In this document: positions 25,427 through 35,683 of the stretch, one piece after another
Layout of the letters: each line of letters opens with the position of its first letter
How positions within the stretch are numbered: position 1 is the stretch's first letter
Assembly: GCA_900696485.1 (NCBI GenBank)
Contig: CAADGG010000010.1
Coordinates: 20,572 to 84,571 of the forward strand
Source of the DNA: an uncultured Pseudomonadota bacterium
GTDB lineage: Bacteria; Myxococcota_A; UBA9160; PR03
Direction of reading: 5' to 3'
Length of the DNA stretch: 64,000 nucleotides
Program-made: the position numbers and the translations under genes
Notes under the pieces: generated by a model
Told to the model about the DNA's origin: nothing
The model's input: the letters and a program-made list of their open reading frames with translations, nothing else
Database searches by the model: none

Positions 25427-27076
25427 TCACATGCGCCGATAGCGCGTGCCGCTGCCGCCTTCCCGTGGCGTCCAGCGCGGACCGAGCACATCGGTCGCTT
25501 TGCAGTCGACGCAGTTGGAGGGATTCACGACCAGGCGATCACCGTCTCGCTCGTAGACTCCTGCGGGACACATGTGCGCGTAGAAGTCCGCGACTTCCAA
25601 CGGCACGTCGTCGCCCACGATCAGGTGCGACGGGATGTCGTCGCGTGTCGTGTTGCCGGACCGGAACACGGCATCCGGCTTGCTGAACGTGAGCCGGTTG
25701 TCGAAAACGAACTCCGCCGTGCATCCTACCTTGCGCGGAACGGCTGCGTCGGGCTCCACGGAGATGTGGGGAGCCGGGAACCTGCCAGCGGTGAGCGACA
25801 TCAGCGCCGAGCCGACCCCGCCCCGGTAGAAGCCGCGCTTGAACGCGAGGCGCATGTTGCGCCGCCGGAAGAGGTCGTCGCGGAGGAAACTCTCGTCGAC
25901 CAGGCGGTCGTAGACCTGCAGCGTAGCCGCCGACGTGTCACCCTGCCGGAGCGCCGAGAAGATCGCTCTGGCCGCGAACATCCCGGACTGCACGGCGTAG
26001 TGGATGCCCTTGAGCGAGGCGACGTCCACGAACCCGGCGGAATCCCCGAGGATCACGAGACCGTCTCCGTGGCGACGCGTGGGAATCGAGTAGAAGCCGC
26101 CTTCCGGGATCGTCTTGGCTCCCCACTCCACCAGCGAGCCGCCCTCGAGGTAGCGCCGAAAGAACGGGTGCGTCTTCGTCTGCTGGAGCAGTTCGTGCAC
26201 GTCCAGCGAAGCGTCGTCGGAATCCAGCCCCACGACGATGCCGAGGGCGAGCAGGTTCGGTTCGAGCGGGTAGAAGAACGTGCCGCCGAAGTCTTCTCGC
26301 GGGAGCGGCCAACCGAGCGTATGGATGACACTGCTGAGCGGAACCGCCGTCTCCCAGAGCTCCTTTACGCCGAGCGCGAAGATCTGTGGATTGGGAGACG
26401 TGATGCCCTGCCACTTGCAATAGGCCTGTGCGAGCGTGCCGCGCGTGCCCTCCGCGAGCGCCGTCACTTTCGCCACGAGGTCGGTCGCCGGCAGCGCCCC
26501 GGCACGGGTGCTTCCGTCCCGGGCCAGGCCGGATGCGGCCGTGCGCACACCGGTCACGCGAGTCCCGTCCACCCGGAGCGCCGCGGCGGGGAAGCCGGTG
26601 AATACGTCGATGCCCATCGCCTCGGCGCGTTCGCCCATCCAGCGCACGATCTCCGAGATCGAGGCGATGCGGTTGCCGTGGTTCTTCATGGTGGGGGGCG
26701 TGGGGATGCGCAGTGCGGAGCCGCGCGTCAGGAAATAGACGCGCTCCTGGGTCACCGTGCCGCGGAACGGAAGCTCCGCCGGCGCGACGTCCCCGAAGAG
26801 TTCCTGAAACGGACCGGGGCTCACCACCGCGCCGGAAAGGTTGTGTTCGCCGAGAGCGCCGGCCTTTTCGAGCACCGCGATGCGCACGTCCCCGAGGCCG
26901 CCGCCCGCCTCGTGGTCCGCGCTGACGAGCTTCGCGAGTTCGATCGCGCCCGCGAGACCCGCGGGGCCGGCGCCGACGAAGAGAACATCGAACTCGATGC
27001 TCTCGGCCCCCGGGGGCTCTGCGACGATGAGCCGATCGATCGGCAGATCCGGCTGGTATCGAAGCGGAACGAACAT
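25427..27076 (-). CDS. electron transfer flavoprotein-ubiquinone oxidoreductase, atypical cluster
   Basis: This 549-residue enzyme starts with an FAD-binding segment (DVLFVGAGPAGLAGAIELAKL) and has the ETF-QO blocks LSGAVVSPGPF, CKWQGI, GGTFFYPLEPNLLALG and GDSAGFVDVASLKGIHYA. It ends with the iron-sulfur domain MCPAGVYE ... NCVDCKATDVLGP ... EGGSG. ETF-QO passes electrons from acyl-CoA dehydrogenases via ETF to quinone at the membrane. The usual fourth cluster Cys (CVHCKTCD) is Thr here (CVDCKATD), so a normal 4Fe-4S cluster is doubtful. The ATG at 27076 matches family length. It is divergent from gdhA, 107 bases apart. Confidence 0.9.
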   Translation of the reverse strand: MFVPLRYQPDLPIDRLIVAEPPGAESIEFDVLFVGAGPAGLAGAIELAKLVSADHEAGGGLGDVRIAVLEKAGALGEHNLSGAVVSPGPFQELFGDVAPAELPFRGTVTQERVYFLTRGSALRIPTPPTMKNHGNRIASISEIVRWMGERAEAMGIDVFTGFPAAALRVDGTRVTGVRTAASGLARDGSTRAGALPATDLVAKVTALAEGTRGTLAQAYCKWQGITSPNPQIFALGVKELWETAVPLSSVIHTLGWPLPREDFGGTFFYPLEPNLLALGIVVGLDSDDASLDVHELLQQTKTHPFFRRYLEGGSLVEWGAKTIPEGGFYSIPTRRHGDGLVILGDSAGFVDVASLKGIHYAVQSGMFAARAIFSALRQGDTSAATLQVYDRLVDESFLRDDLFRRRNMRLAFKRGFYRGGVGSALMSLTAGRFPAPHISVEPDAAVPRKVGCTAEFVFDNRLTFSKPDAVFRSGNTTRDDIPSHLIVGDDVPLEVADFYAHMCPAGVYERDGDRLVVNPSNCVDCKATDVLGPRWTPREGGSGTRYRRM

Positions 27077-27105
27077 GCGTGTCTCGCCTGCGTCGGCGGC
27101 GTTAG

Positions 27106-28524
<1,419 letters not shown>

Positions 28525-28630
28525 CGATCGACGCCGGAACCCCGCGGCCGCTGCACGCAGCCGGGGGGGTGCAGAAGCGTCCGCAGGTCGGCAAGGTCCG
28601 TTCGCGATGCGCGAGGAACGCGGCGGCGTC

Positions 28631-30358
28631 TCATGGTCTCGCAGGGCGCGATCGGGCGCGCCGGCGGATCCGCACCGCACACCACGCGGCTCCCGCCAAC
28701 AGAGCAGTCACGAGCAGGCCCCCTGCGACGACCGCGCGGACCACGATCGGGAGCACCCAAGGCCATGGCTGCACGCCCACCTGCGCGGCCCACCCCTCCC
28801 ACAAGGCGACGAGGCGCGCGAGTTCGTCGGGGCGCTCGCTCGCGAGATCGCGCAGCTCCGTCCGATCGTTCGCAAGGTCGTAGAGCTCCCAATCACCGAG
28901 GAAGGGGCGAACCGCCTTCCGATCGCCGTCGCGCACCGCGGCCCATCCTTCGTGCTCCCAGAGGATCGGCCCGCGCGTCCGTGTCCCTCCGCGGAGGAGC
29001 GGCGCGAGGCTCTCGCCGTCGAGTGGCGCCGTGGAGTCCAAACCCGCGATCTCGAGGATTGTCGGAGCGAGGTCCGTCACGTCCGCCGGCTCGTGGACCC
29101 AGGCGCCCGGCGGGCGGCGCAGGCCGACGGGCCAACGCACGATCAGCGGCGACGCGATGCCACCCTCGTGAAGCTCCGCCTTGTAGCCGCGAAACGGCGT
29201 GTTCGAGACGTTCGCCCAGGCAAGGCCATAGCTCTGGAAGCTCTCCGGTCCGCCCGGTGCGATGCCGGGGTCGTCGCCGAAATGCGCGGGCGTCCAGTAG
29301 CCGACCGCCTGGCGCAGCCAGCGCGCGCCGCGCGAGAGCGTCTCCGCGCAGGCGCCGTTGTCCGAGAGGAACACCACGAGCGTCTCGTCCGCGCGGCCGC
29401 TCTCCTCGACCGCTTCGAGGACGCGCGCGATGCCGCGGTCCATGGCGCGCAGCATGCCGGCGTAGGCGCGGATGCGCGCGCGCTCCCAGTCGCGGTTCGG
29501 GGCTTCCGTCCACGGCGGTACCTGGGCATCCCGTGGCGCGAGGGTCCAGCCCGCGTCGAGTGCGCCGAGTTCCCGAAGGCGCGCCGCACGGGCTTCGCGT
29601 GCGGCGTCCCAGCCGCCTTCGAAACGCTCGCGGTGGGCGTCGATGTCCGCGACGGGCGCCTGCATCGGCCAGTGCGGCGCCGTGAAGGCGACGTATAGGA
29701 AGAAAGGACGCTCTGGTGTGTCGCGTGCGTGATCTCGGACGTAGCGCGCGGCCTCTTCGCTGATTGCATCGGTGAGATAGAAGGGTGCGTCCGGTGGCGG
29801 CAGCCGCTCGGCGTCGCGCGCGAGCGACTCGGGTCGATACAGGTCGTCGGCGCCGGCCAGGACGCCGAAGTACCGCTCGAAGCCGCGTGCGAGCGGCGCG
29901 TCGGGGCCGGCGGCGTCGAGCGCCGGGTCGAGGTGCCACTTGCCGACGGCGTAGTTTCGGTAGCCGGCGTCCCGCAGCCTTTCGGGCAGCGTGGCCACGG
30001 CCGGGCGGATCGCGCCGCGGTACGCCTCGTGTTCGGTCGGGGAGTCGGCGAGCCAGCCGACGCCGGCGGCGTGCGGCGTGCGTCCCGTGAGCAGCGCCGC
30101 CCGGGTCGGGCTGCAGCGCGGCGTCACGTAGAACTGGCTGAAGCGCACGCCGTCCCGCGCGAGAGCGTCGACCGCGGGGGTGTCGATCTCGCCGCCGTAG
30201 GACGGCAGATCCGAGAAGCCCATGTCGTCGGCCAGGAACACCACCACGTCCGGCGGCGCAGCGTCTGCCGCACCCGCGAGAAGCGCGGCGAGCAGGATTG
30301 CCGCAGCGCCGCGTGCGAGCGTCGCGCCGAGCGTTTCCCGGTTGGTCTCCGCCGTCAT
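28631..30358 (-). CDS. membrane-anchored arylsulfatase (formylglycine type)
   Basis: This 575-residue protein has a signal peptide (about 1-34), the metal motif FLADDMGFSD, the sulfatase signature C82-S-P-T-R (TPRCSPTRAALLTGR) whose Cys is oxidised to formylglycine, YAVGKWHL and the SDNGA metal-binding segment. A C-terminal membrane helix (about 540-562) with an Arg-rich tail anchors it on the outside of the inner membrane. Such enzymes hydrolyse sulfate esters; a maturase must be encoded elsewhere. The ATG at 30358 follows GGAGGAC; one seven-codon longer start is possible. Downstream is the acyl-CoA synthetase gene's 3' neighbour on the same strand. Confidence 0.9.
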   Translation of the reverse strand: MTAETNRETLGATLARGAAAILLAALLAGAADAAPPDVVVFLADDMGFSDLPSYGGEIDTPAVDALARDGVRFSQFYVTPRCSPTRAALLTGRTPHAAGVGWLADSPTEHEAYRGAIRPAVATLPERLRDAGYRNYAVGKWHLDPALDAAGPDAPLARGFERYFGVLAGADDLYRPESLARDAERLPPPDAPFYLTDAISEEAARYVRDHARDTPERPFFLYVAFTAPHWPMQAPVADIDAHRERFEGGWDAAREARAARLRELGALDAGWTLAPRDAQVPPWTEAPNRDWERARIRAYAGMLRAMDRGIARVLEAVEESGRADETLVVFLSDNGACAETLSRGARWLRQAVGYWTPAHFGDDPGIAPGGPESFQSYGLAWANVSNTPFRGYKAELHEGGIASPLIVRWPVGLRRPPGAWVHEPADVTDLAPTILEIAGLDSTAPLDGESLAPLLRGGTRTRGPILWEHEGWAAVRDGDRKAVRPFLGDWELYDLANDRTELRDLASERPDELARLVALWEGWAAQVGVQPWPWVLPIVVRAVVAGGLLVTALLAGAAWCAVRIRRRARSRPARP

Positions 30359-30452
30359 CCCGTCCTCCGACCGCCGCATCCGGCTGGCGCGTCGTTCCCG
30401 GCCGGCGCGGATCGCGGGCCCGTCCTCTCCTTGGCTGGACGTGAGCGAGTCG

Positions 30453-33182
30453 TCACCGGGTAGATCGATCGCCGAACGGCCGAGGGCGACCGATTCGGAT
30501 TCGCGCGTCGAGGGCCACGGCTCCCTTCCCGGGCTCCAGCACCTTCACCGGGTTCAAGTCGAGCTCCAGGATCTCGGGAGCGATCTCGACCAGCGCCGAG
30601 ACGCGCAGTACGACCGAGATCAGCGCCGCGCGATCGCCCGGCAAAGCGCCTCGATAGCCGTCGAGAAGCCTCGACGACCGAAGGGATGCGAGCATTTCCT
30701 CGGCATCCAGGTCGGTGACCGGCGAAAGCCGGAACGCCGCATCGTGTAGGACCTCCACCAGCACGCCGCCGAGACCGCAAACCACGAGCGGCCCGAAGGT
30801 GGGATCGCTCGTGATGCCGACGAGCGCCTCGATGCCACCTCGGATCTCGCGCTGGAGAAGAATCGCGTCGAGCTCCATGCCCGCCTGCTGCACGCGTCCA
30901 GCGAGGGTCTCGGCGGCCGTCTTCACCGCGGCCGACGACTCGAGACCGAGAATCACGCCACCGATGTCGGTCTTGTGGAGGAGGCCGGGCGCGACGGCCT
31001 TGGCGACCAGCGGGTAGCTGAGGCGTTCCGCGGTCGCTTCGACCGCGTCCGGACCGGTCAGCTCGCTCGGCACGAGGTCGATTTCAGCGGCCGCCAGCAG
31101 GTCGGCGACATCGGCGTGCGAGAGCCAGCGAGGATCGTCGCCGCTTTCGAGGGCGCGCGCGATCGTCGCACGAATCCGCGCTTCTGCTCGGGCATCGAGC
31201 GTCAGAACCCTGCCCGGAGGACGTGCGCGCCATTTCCCGTGGCGCACCGCCGCGCCGAGTGCTCGCGCAGCGTTCTCGGGATAGCTGTAGGACGGGAGGG
31301 CTCCTCGCGGACCGCCGGCGAGAAGCGGGGGGGCCCCCTTGGAGGAGAGGAACACCGTCAGCACCGGCTTCTTCCCAGGCACCTTGCCCGCGCCGCGAGC
31401 GATCGCAGCCGCGATCTCTTCGGGTTTGGTGACCATCGGCGGAACGTAGATGACGACGAGCGAGTCCATACCCGGGTCGTTGCCCATCGCTTCGATCGAG
31501 GCCTCGAACTGCTTCGCGCTCGCGGACGCGATCATGTCGATCGGGTTCGAGAGACCGGCGTCCGGCGGCAGGAACGAGCGAAGCTTCGCGAGCGTATCGG
31601 GGCTGGGCGCCGGGAGCTCCAGCCCGAGTGCCGCGCAGGCGTCGGCCAGCAGAATCCCGGGGCCGCCGGCGTTGGTCACGATCCCCACGCGCGGGCCACG
31701 CGGCACCGGCTGCGTCGCCAGTAGCGCGGCGACGTCGAAGAGATCTTCGAGCGTGTCGGTGCGGATGACTCCCGCCTGCTCGAAGAGGGCGTCGACGGCG
31801 ACGTCGAGGCTGGCGAGTGCCGCCGAGTGACTCGACGCCGCCCGCTTGCCGGCCGCGGAGCGTCCCGACTTGACCGCAATGATCGGTTTCTTGCGCGCGA
31901 CCTGTGGAGCGAGGCGCGCGAACTTCCGCGGATTTCCGAAGCTCTCGAGATAGAGGACGATCACGTCGGTTCGCGGATCGTCCGCCCAGTAGGCGAGCAG
32001 GTCGTTGCTCGACACGTCAGCCTTGTTGCCGACCGACACGAACGTCGAAAGCCCGAGCCGAAGCTTCTCGACGTAGTCGAGCATGGTGATGCCGAGCGCA
32101 CCGCTCTGCGAGAGCATTCCGATGTTCCCAGCCGGCGGCCAGGTGGGAGCGAAGGTGGCGTCGAGCATGACCTCCGGAGCCGTATTCAGTACGCCCATGC
32201 AGTTCGGCCCGATCATTCGTATGCCGCTCGTGCGCACCAGCTTCGTGAGCCGGTCCTGGCGCTCCTGGCCGTTCCCGGCCACCTCCGCGAAGCCCGCCGA
32301 AATCACGACGAGTCCGTGCACGCCAGCGCGCGCACAATCGGCGACCACGCTCTCGACGAGACGCGCAGGCACGGCGATCAGCGCGAGATCGACTGGGGCT
32401 CCGATCGCCGAGACGCTCGGATGAGAAGTCAGCCCGTCGATCTCCTTGGCGTTCGGATTCACGGGATGGATCGAGCCGGTGAATCCGGCGCGCTTCAGGT
32501 TGGCGAGCAGCGCTCCACCGATCGTGTCCGGCCGGCGCGAAGCTCCGACGAGCGCGACCGAGCGAGGAGTCAGAAACGCATGGAGGCTCCGCGCCGCGGC
32601 CAGGCGCCATCGCGTGAAGCTCGCTTCCAGGTAGGCGTCGGTCTCCTCGGTCGGAAAGGAAAGACGCACCGTACCCGAGTCCGAGGTCCTCCGCAGCAGC
32701 AATCCGCTGCTCTGGAAGACGCCGAGCATCGCGTGGTTCTCGCCCATCACATCGGCCTCGAACTCGCGGATCCCCTGCTGCCGCGCGATCCCTAGCAGAT
32801 GCTCGAGCAGCAGCGTGCCAATCCCTCGGCCCTGGTGTTCGTCGAGAACCGCAAAGGCAACCTCCGCCGAAGGCTGCGCGCCGGGCTTCGTCGCCAGGAG
32901 GTCGTAGCGGCCGACGCCGATGATCGCCTCCTCGTCACCGCGCTCGAGGGTCGCCACGAGCGCGACCCGGCTCGTGAAGTCGAGCTCCGTGAAGCGAGCA
33001 AGCTCATCGTCGGTGAGCCTCTGCTTGGTTCCGCAGAACCGGAAGTAGCGCGAGTCTGCGCTCAGATCCTCGAAGTGAGTGAGTAGCCGCCGCTTGTCGT
33101 CCGGACGAACGGCGCGGATACGGATCGAGCGGCCGTCGCGCAGCAGCTCGTCTGATGAATAGCGACGCGGATCGACGATCAT
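30453..33182 (-). CDS. GNAT acetyltransferase fused to ADP-forming acyl-CoA synthetase
   Basis: This 909-residue protein has three parts. An N-terminal GNAT domain (about 15-170; AFAVLDEHQGRGIGTLLLEHL is the acetyl-CoA motif) comes first. Next are the CoA-binding and ligase domains of ADP-forming acyl-CoA synthetase (about 195-650; VALVGASRRPDTIGG, GPNCMGVLN, and ASSHSAALA with the phospho-His near 450). A C-terminal ATP-grasp domain (about 690-905) completes it. This layout is that of Pat-type protein lysine acetyltransferases, but with the GNAT at the front. The catalytic His is kept, so synthetase activity may be real. It ends 94 bases before the sulfatase start and follows the SOD gene closely. 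Confidence 0.88.
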   Translation of the reverse strand: MIVDPRRYSSDELLRDGRSIRIRAVRPDDKRRLLTHFEDLSADSRYFRFCGTKQRLTDDELARFTELDFTSRVALVATLERGDEEAIIGVGRYDLLATKPGAQPSAEVAFAVLDEHQGRGIGTLLLEHLLGIARQQGIREFEADVMGENHAMLGVFQSSGLLLRRTSDSGTVRLSFPTEETDAYLEASFTRWRLAAARSLHAFLTPRSVALVGASRRPDTIGGALLANLKRAGFTGSIHPVNPNAKEIDGLTSHPSVSAIGAPVDLALIAVPARLVESVVADCARAGVHGLVVISAGFAEVAGNGQERQDRLTKLVRTSGIRMIGPNCMGVLNTAPEVMLDATFAPTWPPAGNIGMLSQSGALGITMLDYVEKLRLGLSTFVSVGNKADVSSNDLLAYWADDPRTDVIVLYLESFGNPRKFARLAPQVARKKPIIAVKSGRSAAGKRAASSHSAALASLDVAVDALFEQAGVIRTDTLEDLFDVAALLATQPVPRGPRVGIVTNAGGPGILLADACAALGLELPAPSPDTLAKLRSFLPPDAGLSNPIDMIASASAKQFEASIEAMGNDPGMDSLVVIYVPPMVTKPEEIAAAIARGAGKVPGKKPVLTVFLSSKGAPPLLAGGPRGALPSYSYPENAARALGAAVRHGKWRARPPGRVLTLDARAEARIRATIARALESGDDPRWLSHADVADLLAAAEIDLVPSELTGPDAVEATAERLSYPLVAKAVAPGLLHKTDIGGVILGLESSAAVKTAAETLAGRVQQAGMELDAILLQREIRGGIEALVGITSDPTFGPLVVCGLGGVLVEVLHDAAFRLSPVTDLDAEEMLASLRSSRLLDGYRGALPGDRAALISVVLRVSALVEIAPEILELDLNPVKVLEPGKGAVALDARIRIGRPRPFGDRSTR

Positions 33183-33208
33183 GGGTTCACGACGATTCTG
33201 CTCGCGAT

Positions 33209-33823
33209 CTACAGCATGAGATCGAGAGTGTGCACGCTCGCGAGTCGTCGTGCTACGTCTTGCCAGTTCACCACCTCCCAGAACGCGTTGACCCAGTCCC
33301 CCTTCAGATTCTGATACTGGAGGTAGTAGGCGTGCTCCCACATGTCGAGCACGAGCAACGGCACCGTGCCATTGCCGATGTTGCCCTGGTGGTCGTACAC
33401 CTGCTCGACGACGAGCCGCTTGCCGAGCGGCTCCCAGGCCATCGCACCCCAGCCGGACCCCTGCACGTTGAGTGCTGCCGCGCTGAGCTGGCTCTTCAGC
33501 CCTTCGAAGCCCCCGAACGATTCGCCGATCGCATCGGCCAGATCCCCATCCGGCCGACCGCCGCCGTGCGGAGACATGTTCTTCCAGAACAGCGAGTGCA
33601 GAACGTGCCCTGAGACGTGAAAGGCGAGGCTCTTCTGCAGTTGATTGAGCGCGGCGAAATCCTTCTTCTCCCGTGCCTCCGCCAGCTTATCGAGTGTCGT
33701 GTTCGCTCCGGAGACATAGGCGGCGTGATGTTTGCCGTGGTGCAGCTCGAGAACCTTGCCCGCGTAGTGCGGCTCGAGCGCCGAATGGTCGTACGGCAGA
33801 TCGGGAAGCGTGTAGCGTTTCAT
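33209..33823 (-). CDS. iron/manganese superoxide dismutase
   Basis: This 204-residue protein has the family start [19 protein letters not shown] and the metal ligands His28 ([12 protein letters not shown]), His near 76 (GHVLHSLFW), Asp160 and His164 ([14 protein letters not shown]). It converts superoxide to hydrogen peroxide and oxygen in the cytosol. Iron or manganese choice cannot be read with confidence. Its ATG overlaps the stop of the 2Fe-2S gene (ATGA at 33820-33823), so both are translated as one unit, probably under AT-rich site 4. Confidence 0.95.
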   Translation of the reverse strand: MKRYTLPDLPYDHSALEPHYAGKVLELHHGKHHAAYVSGANTTLDKLAEAREKKDFAALNQLQKSLAFHVSGHVLHSLFWKNMSPHGGGRPDGDLADAIGESFGGFEGLKSQLSAAALNVQGSGWGAMAWEPLGKRLVVEQVYDHQGNIGNGTVPLLVLDMWEHAYYLQYQNLKGDWVNAFWEVVNWQDVARRLASVHTLDLML

Positions 33824-34236
33824 GTGGGTCTCCAGGTCGTTGGGGAATCGAAGCGTTTCCTGAGGAACTGTCTGTCAAGAGCGAGGGCCGCACGACGCGG
33901 GGCAAGGTTCTCGAGCTGCCCCACCAAAAAGTCGGCCAGCGGACCGGTCTGCACCTCCTCGCCGGGATCGCAGAGGAAGGTGGAGCAGGCGAGGCGAGGC
34001 TCGCCGTCGATCATCATGCCGCAGCTCCCACAAATTCCCATCCGGCATGACCAGCGGTAGGACGAGGCGCCGTCCAGCTCGTCTTTCACGAAGTTGAGCG
34101 CGTCGAGCACGGACCAACCGGTTGCCGCGGGAACGGAGCGGCGAGCGGGTTGGAGCTCTGCATCCACCGCGGGGTCGAAGCGACTGATGACGAGACCCAC
34201 GTGCCGGTCGCGCTGGAGTGTCACGGTCACAGCCAC
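33820..34236 (-). CDS. SdhB-like 2Fe-2S ferredoxin lacking the 4Fe-4S domain
   Basis: The protein (about 138 residues from the GTG at 34236, or two fewer from the next GTG) matches the N-terminal domain of succinate dehydrogenase iron-sulfur subunits: [14 protein letters not shown], then [20 protein letters not shown] with the C-x4-C-x2-C loop and the last Cys in RLACSTF. The C-terminal domain with 4Fe-4S and 3Fe-4S ligands is absent, so it is not a complete SdhB. A GTG at 34365 would extend it through the 11-bp repeats, which I think is spurious. It is coupled to the SOD gene by ATGA, so it probably serves electron supply or redox sensing in the same response. Confidence 0.75.
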   Translation of the reverse strand: MAVTVTLQRDRHVGLVISRFDPAVDAELQPARRSVPAATGWSVLDALNFVKDELDGASSYRWSCRMGICGSCGMMIDGEPRLACSTFLCDPGEEVQTGPLADFLVGQLENLAPRRAALALDRQFLRKRFDSPTTWRPT

Positions 34237-34267
34237 GCACCTCTCATCACGCGCGAACGAGGCCCGA

Positions 34268-34322
34268 ACGACGCTCAAACGACGCTCGAACGACGCTCGA
34301 ACGACGCTCAAACGACGCTCGA
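34268..34322. repeat. 11-bp tandem repeat, five units
   Basis: ACGACGCTCRA occurs five times in a row with an exact 11-base period (starts 34268, 34279, 34290, 34301, 34312), with only A/G alternation at position 10. It lies between AT-rich site 4 and the 2Fe-2S gene start. One helical turn per unit puts all copies on one face of the DNA. Confidence 0.9.
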
Positions 34323-34346
34323 TCGGATGTTCACAGCGATCGGCAG

Positions 34347-34356
34347 AAACATATAC
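34347..34356 (-). promoter_or_regulatory. AT-rich site 4 (candidate Rrf2 target)
   Basis: AAACATATAC lies about 111-120 bases before the 2Fe-2S gene and is identical in core to site 3. The 11-bp repeats stand between it and the gene start. Confidence 0.45.
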
Positions 34357-34658
34357 ATTGGACACAGATTTTCAAGCTTGCCTCCTCTCGGTGGCCGTGA
34401 TCGAGAGCTCGTTGGATGCGTCGGGGTTCTCTGTAGACCGGATCTGGCTCCGCGGCCGATCTCCAAAGACGACTCGAAGCCGGCGATCATGGGACCTGGG
34501 ATTCCGAGGCGGAGCACGTCCGCGGAACTACCACCAAGGTACACACGCACGACGTCGCTCAGAGGAGGCACACCCGCCACGCGAGCGAGGATGAGCCACG
34601 ATGCCAGAGTTCTGGTTCACGGCGCTATGCTCTGATCGGGCCAGAAGGAGCCGAGAAT
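34357..34658. other. intergenic region between 2Fe-2S/SOD unit and ABC cassette
   Basis: No gene could be supported. On the minus strand a stretch reads SDVVRVYLGGSSADVLRLGI, which looks protein-like but has no start or end of its own and may be gene debris. The end of the region holds AGGAGC before the HlyD-like start. Confidence 0.35.
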
Positions 34659-35681
34659 ATGCCCCGAAAGTTTTCCATCTCCATCGTTCTCATCGCTCTT
34701 CTCTCCCTCCTGGGTTTCGGCGTATGGACCGTGTTCTTCAAAGCCTCCGGCCTGCCGCCCGCAGGGTTCGCCCGTGGCAATGGCCGGATCGAGGCGGACC
34801 TCGTGGACATCTCGCCACGCTTGGCCGGGCGGGTAGCCAGGATCATGGTCCGGGAGGGGGATCGAGTGGAGCCGGGCGAGGTGCTGGCGGTCATGGACAC
34901 GGTCGAGCTGGAATCGCAGTTGATGCGAGCCGCAGCAGCCGTGGCTAGCGCCGAGGCGGCGGTCGGGGTGGCGGCGGCTGCGGTCGCCGAGGCTGAGGCG
35001 CGACTGGCGTTGGCACGCAGTGAACAGGCCCGCGCCGAGATGCTGAGAGCGCGCAATGCGCTCTCGCAGCAGGACCTCGACATTCGCCGCACCGAGACAC
35101 AGGTGGCCGAGGCGACACTGACCGCCGCCAAGGCGAACGTGCGGGTCCAGCAGCGCGCGGTCGACGCCGAAACCGCCTCGCACGCCGAGATCGCAGCGCG
35201 CATCTCCGACAGCACGCTTTACGCGCAAGGTGCGGGGCGGGTGCTCTACCGTCTGGCACAGCCGGGCGAGATTCTGGGCAGTGGCGGCAAGCTGCTGACG
35301 CTGGTCAGCCTCGAGGACGTCTACATGGAGTTCTTCCTGCCCGCCACCGAGGCCCCGCGTGTCAGGATCGGCGACGAGGCGCGCGTCGTCCCCGATATCA
35401 TGCCCAGCAGCGCCGTGCCCGCGGTGGTGTCCTTCGTCTCGCCGCAGGCGCAGTTCACGCCCAAGCAAGTGGAAACGGCGACCGAGCGTGAGAGCCTGAT
35501 GTTCCGCATCCGCGTGAGCATTCCGCCCGAACTCGTCGCGGCGCGGATGGACCAGGTCAAGACCGGCGTGCGCGGAGTCGCTTGGGTGCGGCTGGCGGGG
35601 GACGATGGCAGGCTGCCGGACTGGCCGGCGGGAGTGATCCCGCCGCTGGTTGCCATGCCCGCCAGACCTCCCGTGGATTAG
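34659..35681 (+). CDS. HlyD-family membrane fusion protein (YhiI-like)
   Basis: This 340-residue adaptor has an N-terminal membrane anchor (ISIVLIALLSLLGFGVWTVFF), a barrel-sandwich segment GRIEADLVDISPRLAGRVARI with the lipoyl-like half VREGDRVEPGEVLAVMD, and a long Ala-rich coiled coil (about 90-185). It then returns to the beta-barrel (YAQGAGRVLYRLAQPGEIL). It should link the two following ABC proteins to the outer envelope, like E. coli YhiI. The next gene begins two bases after its stop. CTG and TTG leucine codons seem more common here than in neighbours, suggesting transfer. Confidence 0.9.
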   Translation: MPRKFSISIVLIALLSLLGFGVWTVFFKASGLPPAGFARGNGRIEADLVDISPRLAGRVARIMVREGDRVEPGEVLAVMDTVELESQLMRAAAAVASAEAAVGVAAAAVAEAEARLALARSEQARAEMLRARNALSQQDLDIRRTETQVAEATLTAAKANVRVQQRAVDAETASHAEIAARISDSTLYAQGAGRVLYRLAQPGEILGSGGKLLTLVSLEDVYMEFFLPATEAPRVRIGDEARVVPDIMPSSAVPAVVSFVSPQAQFTPKQVETATERESLMFRIRVSIPPELVAARMDQVKTGVRGVAWVRLAGDDGRLPDWPAGVIPPLVAMPARPPVD

Positions 35682-35683
35682 CC

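Noticed and set aside
34268..34322. CRISPR array
   Set aside because: The 11-bp and other short tandem repeats have no spacers and no cas genes are nearby.
34365..34367. GTG at 34365 as start of the 2Fe-2S protein
   Set aside because: It would translate the 11-bp repeats into RLSVVRASF duplications; homology begins after them.
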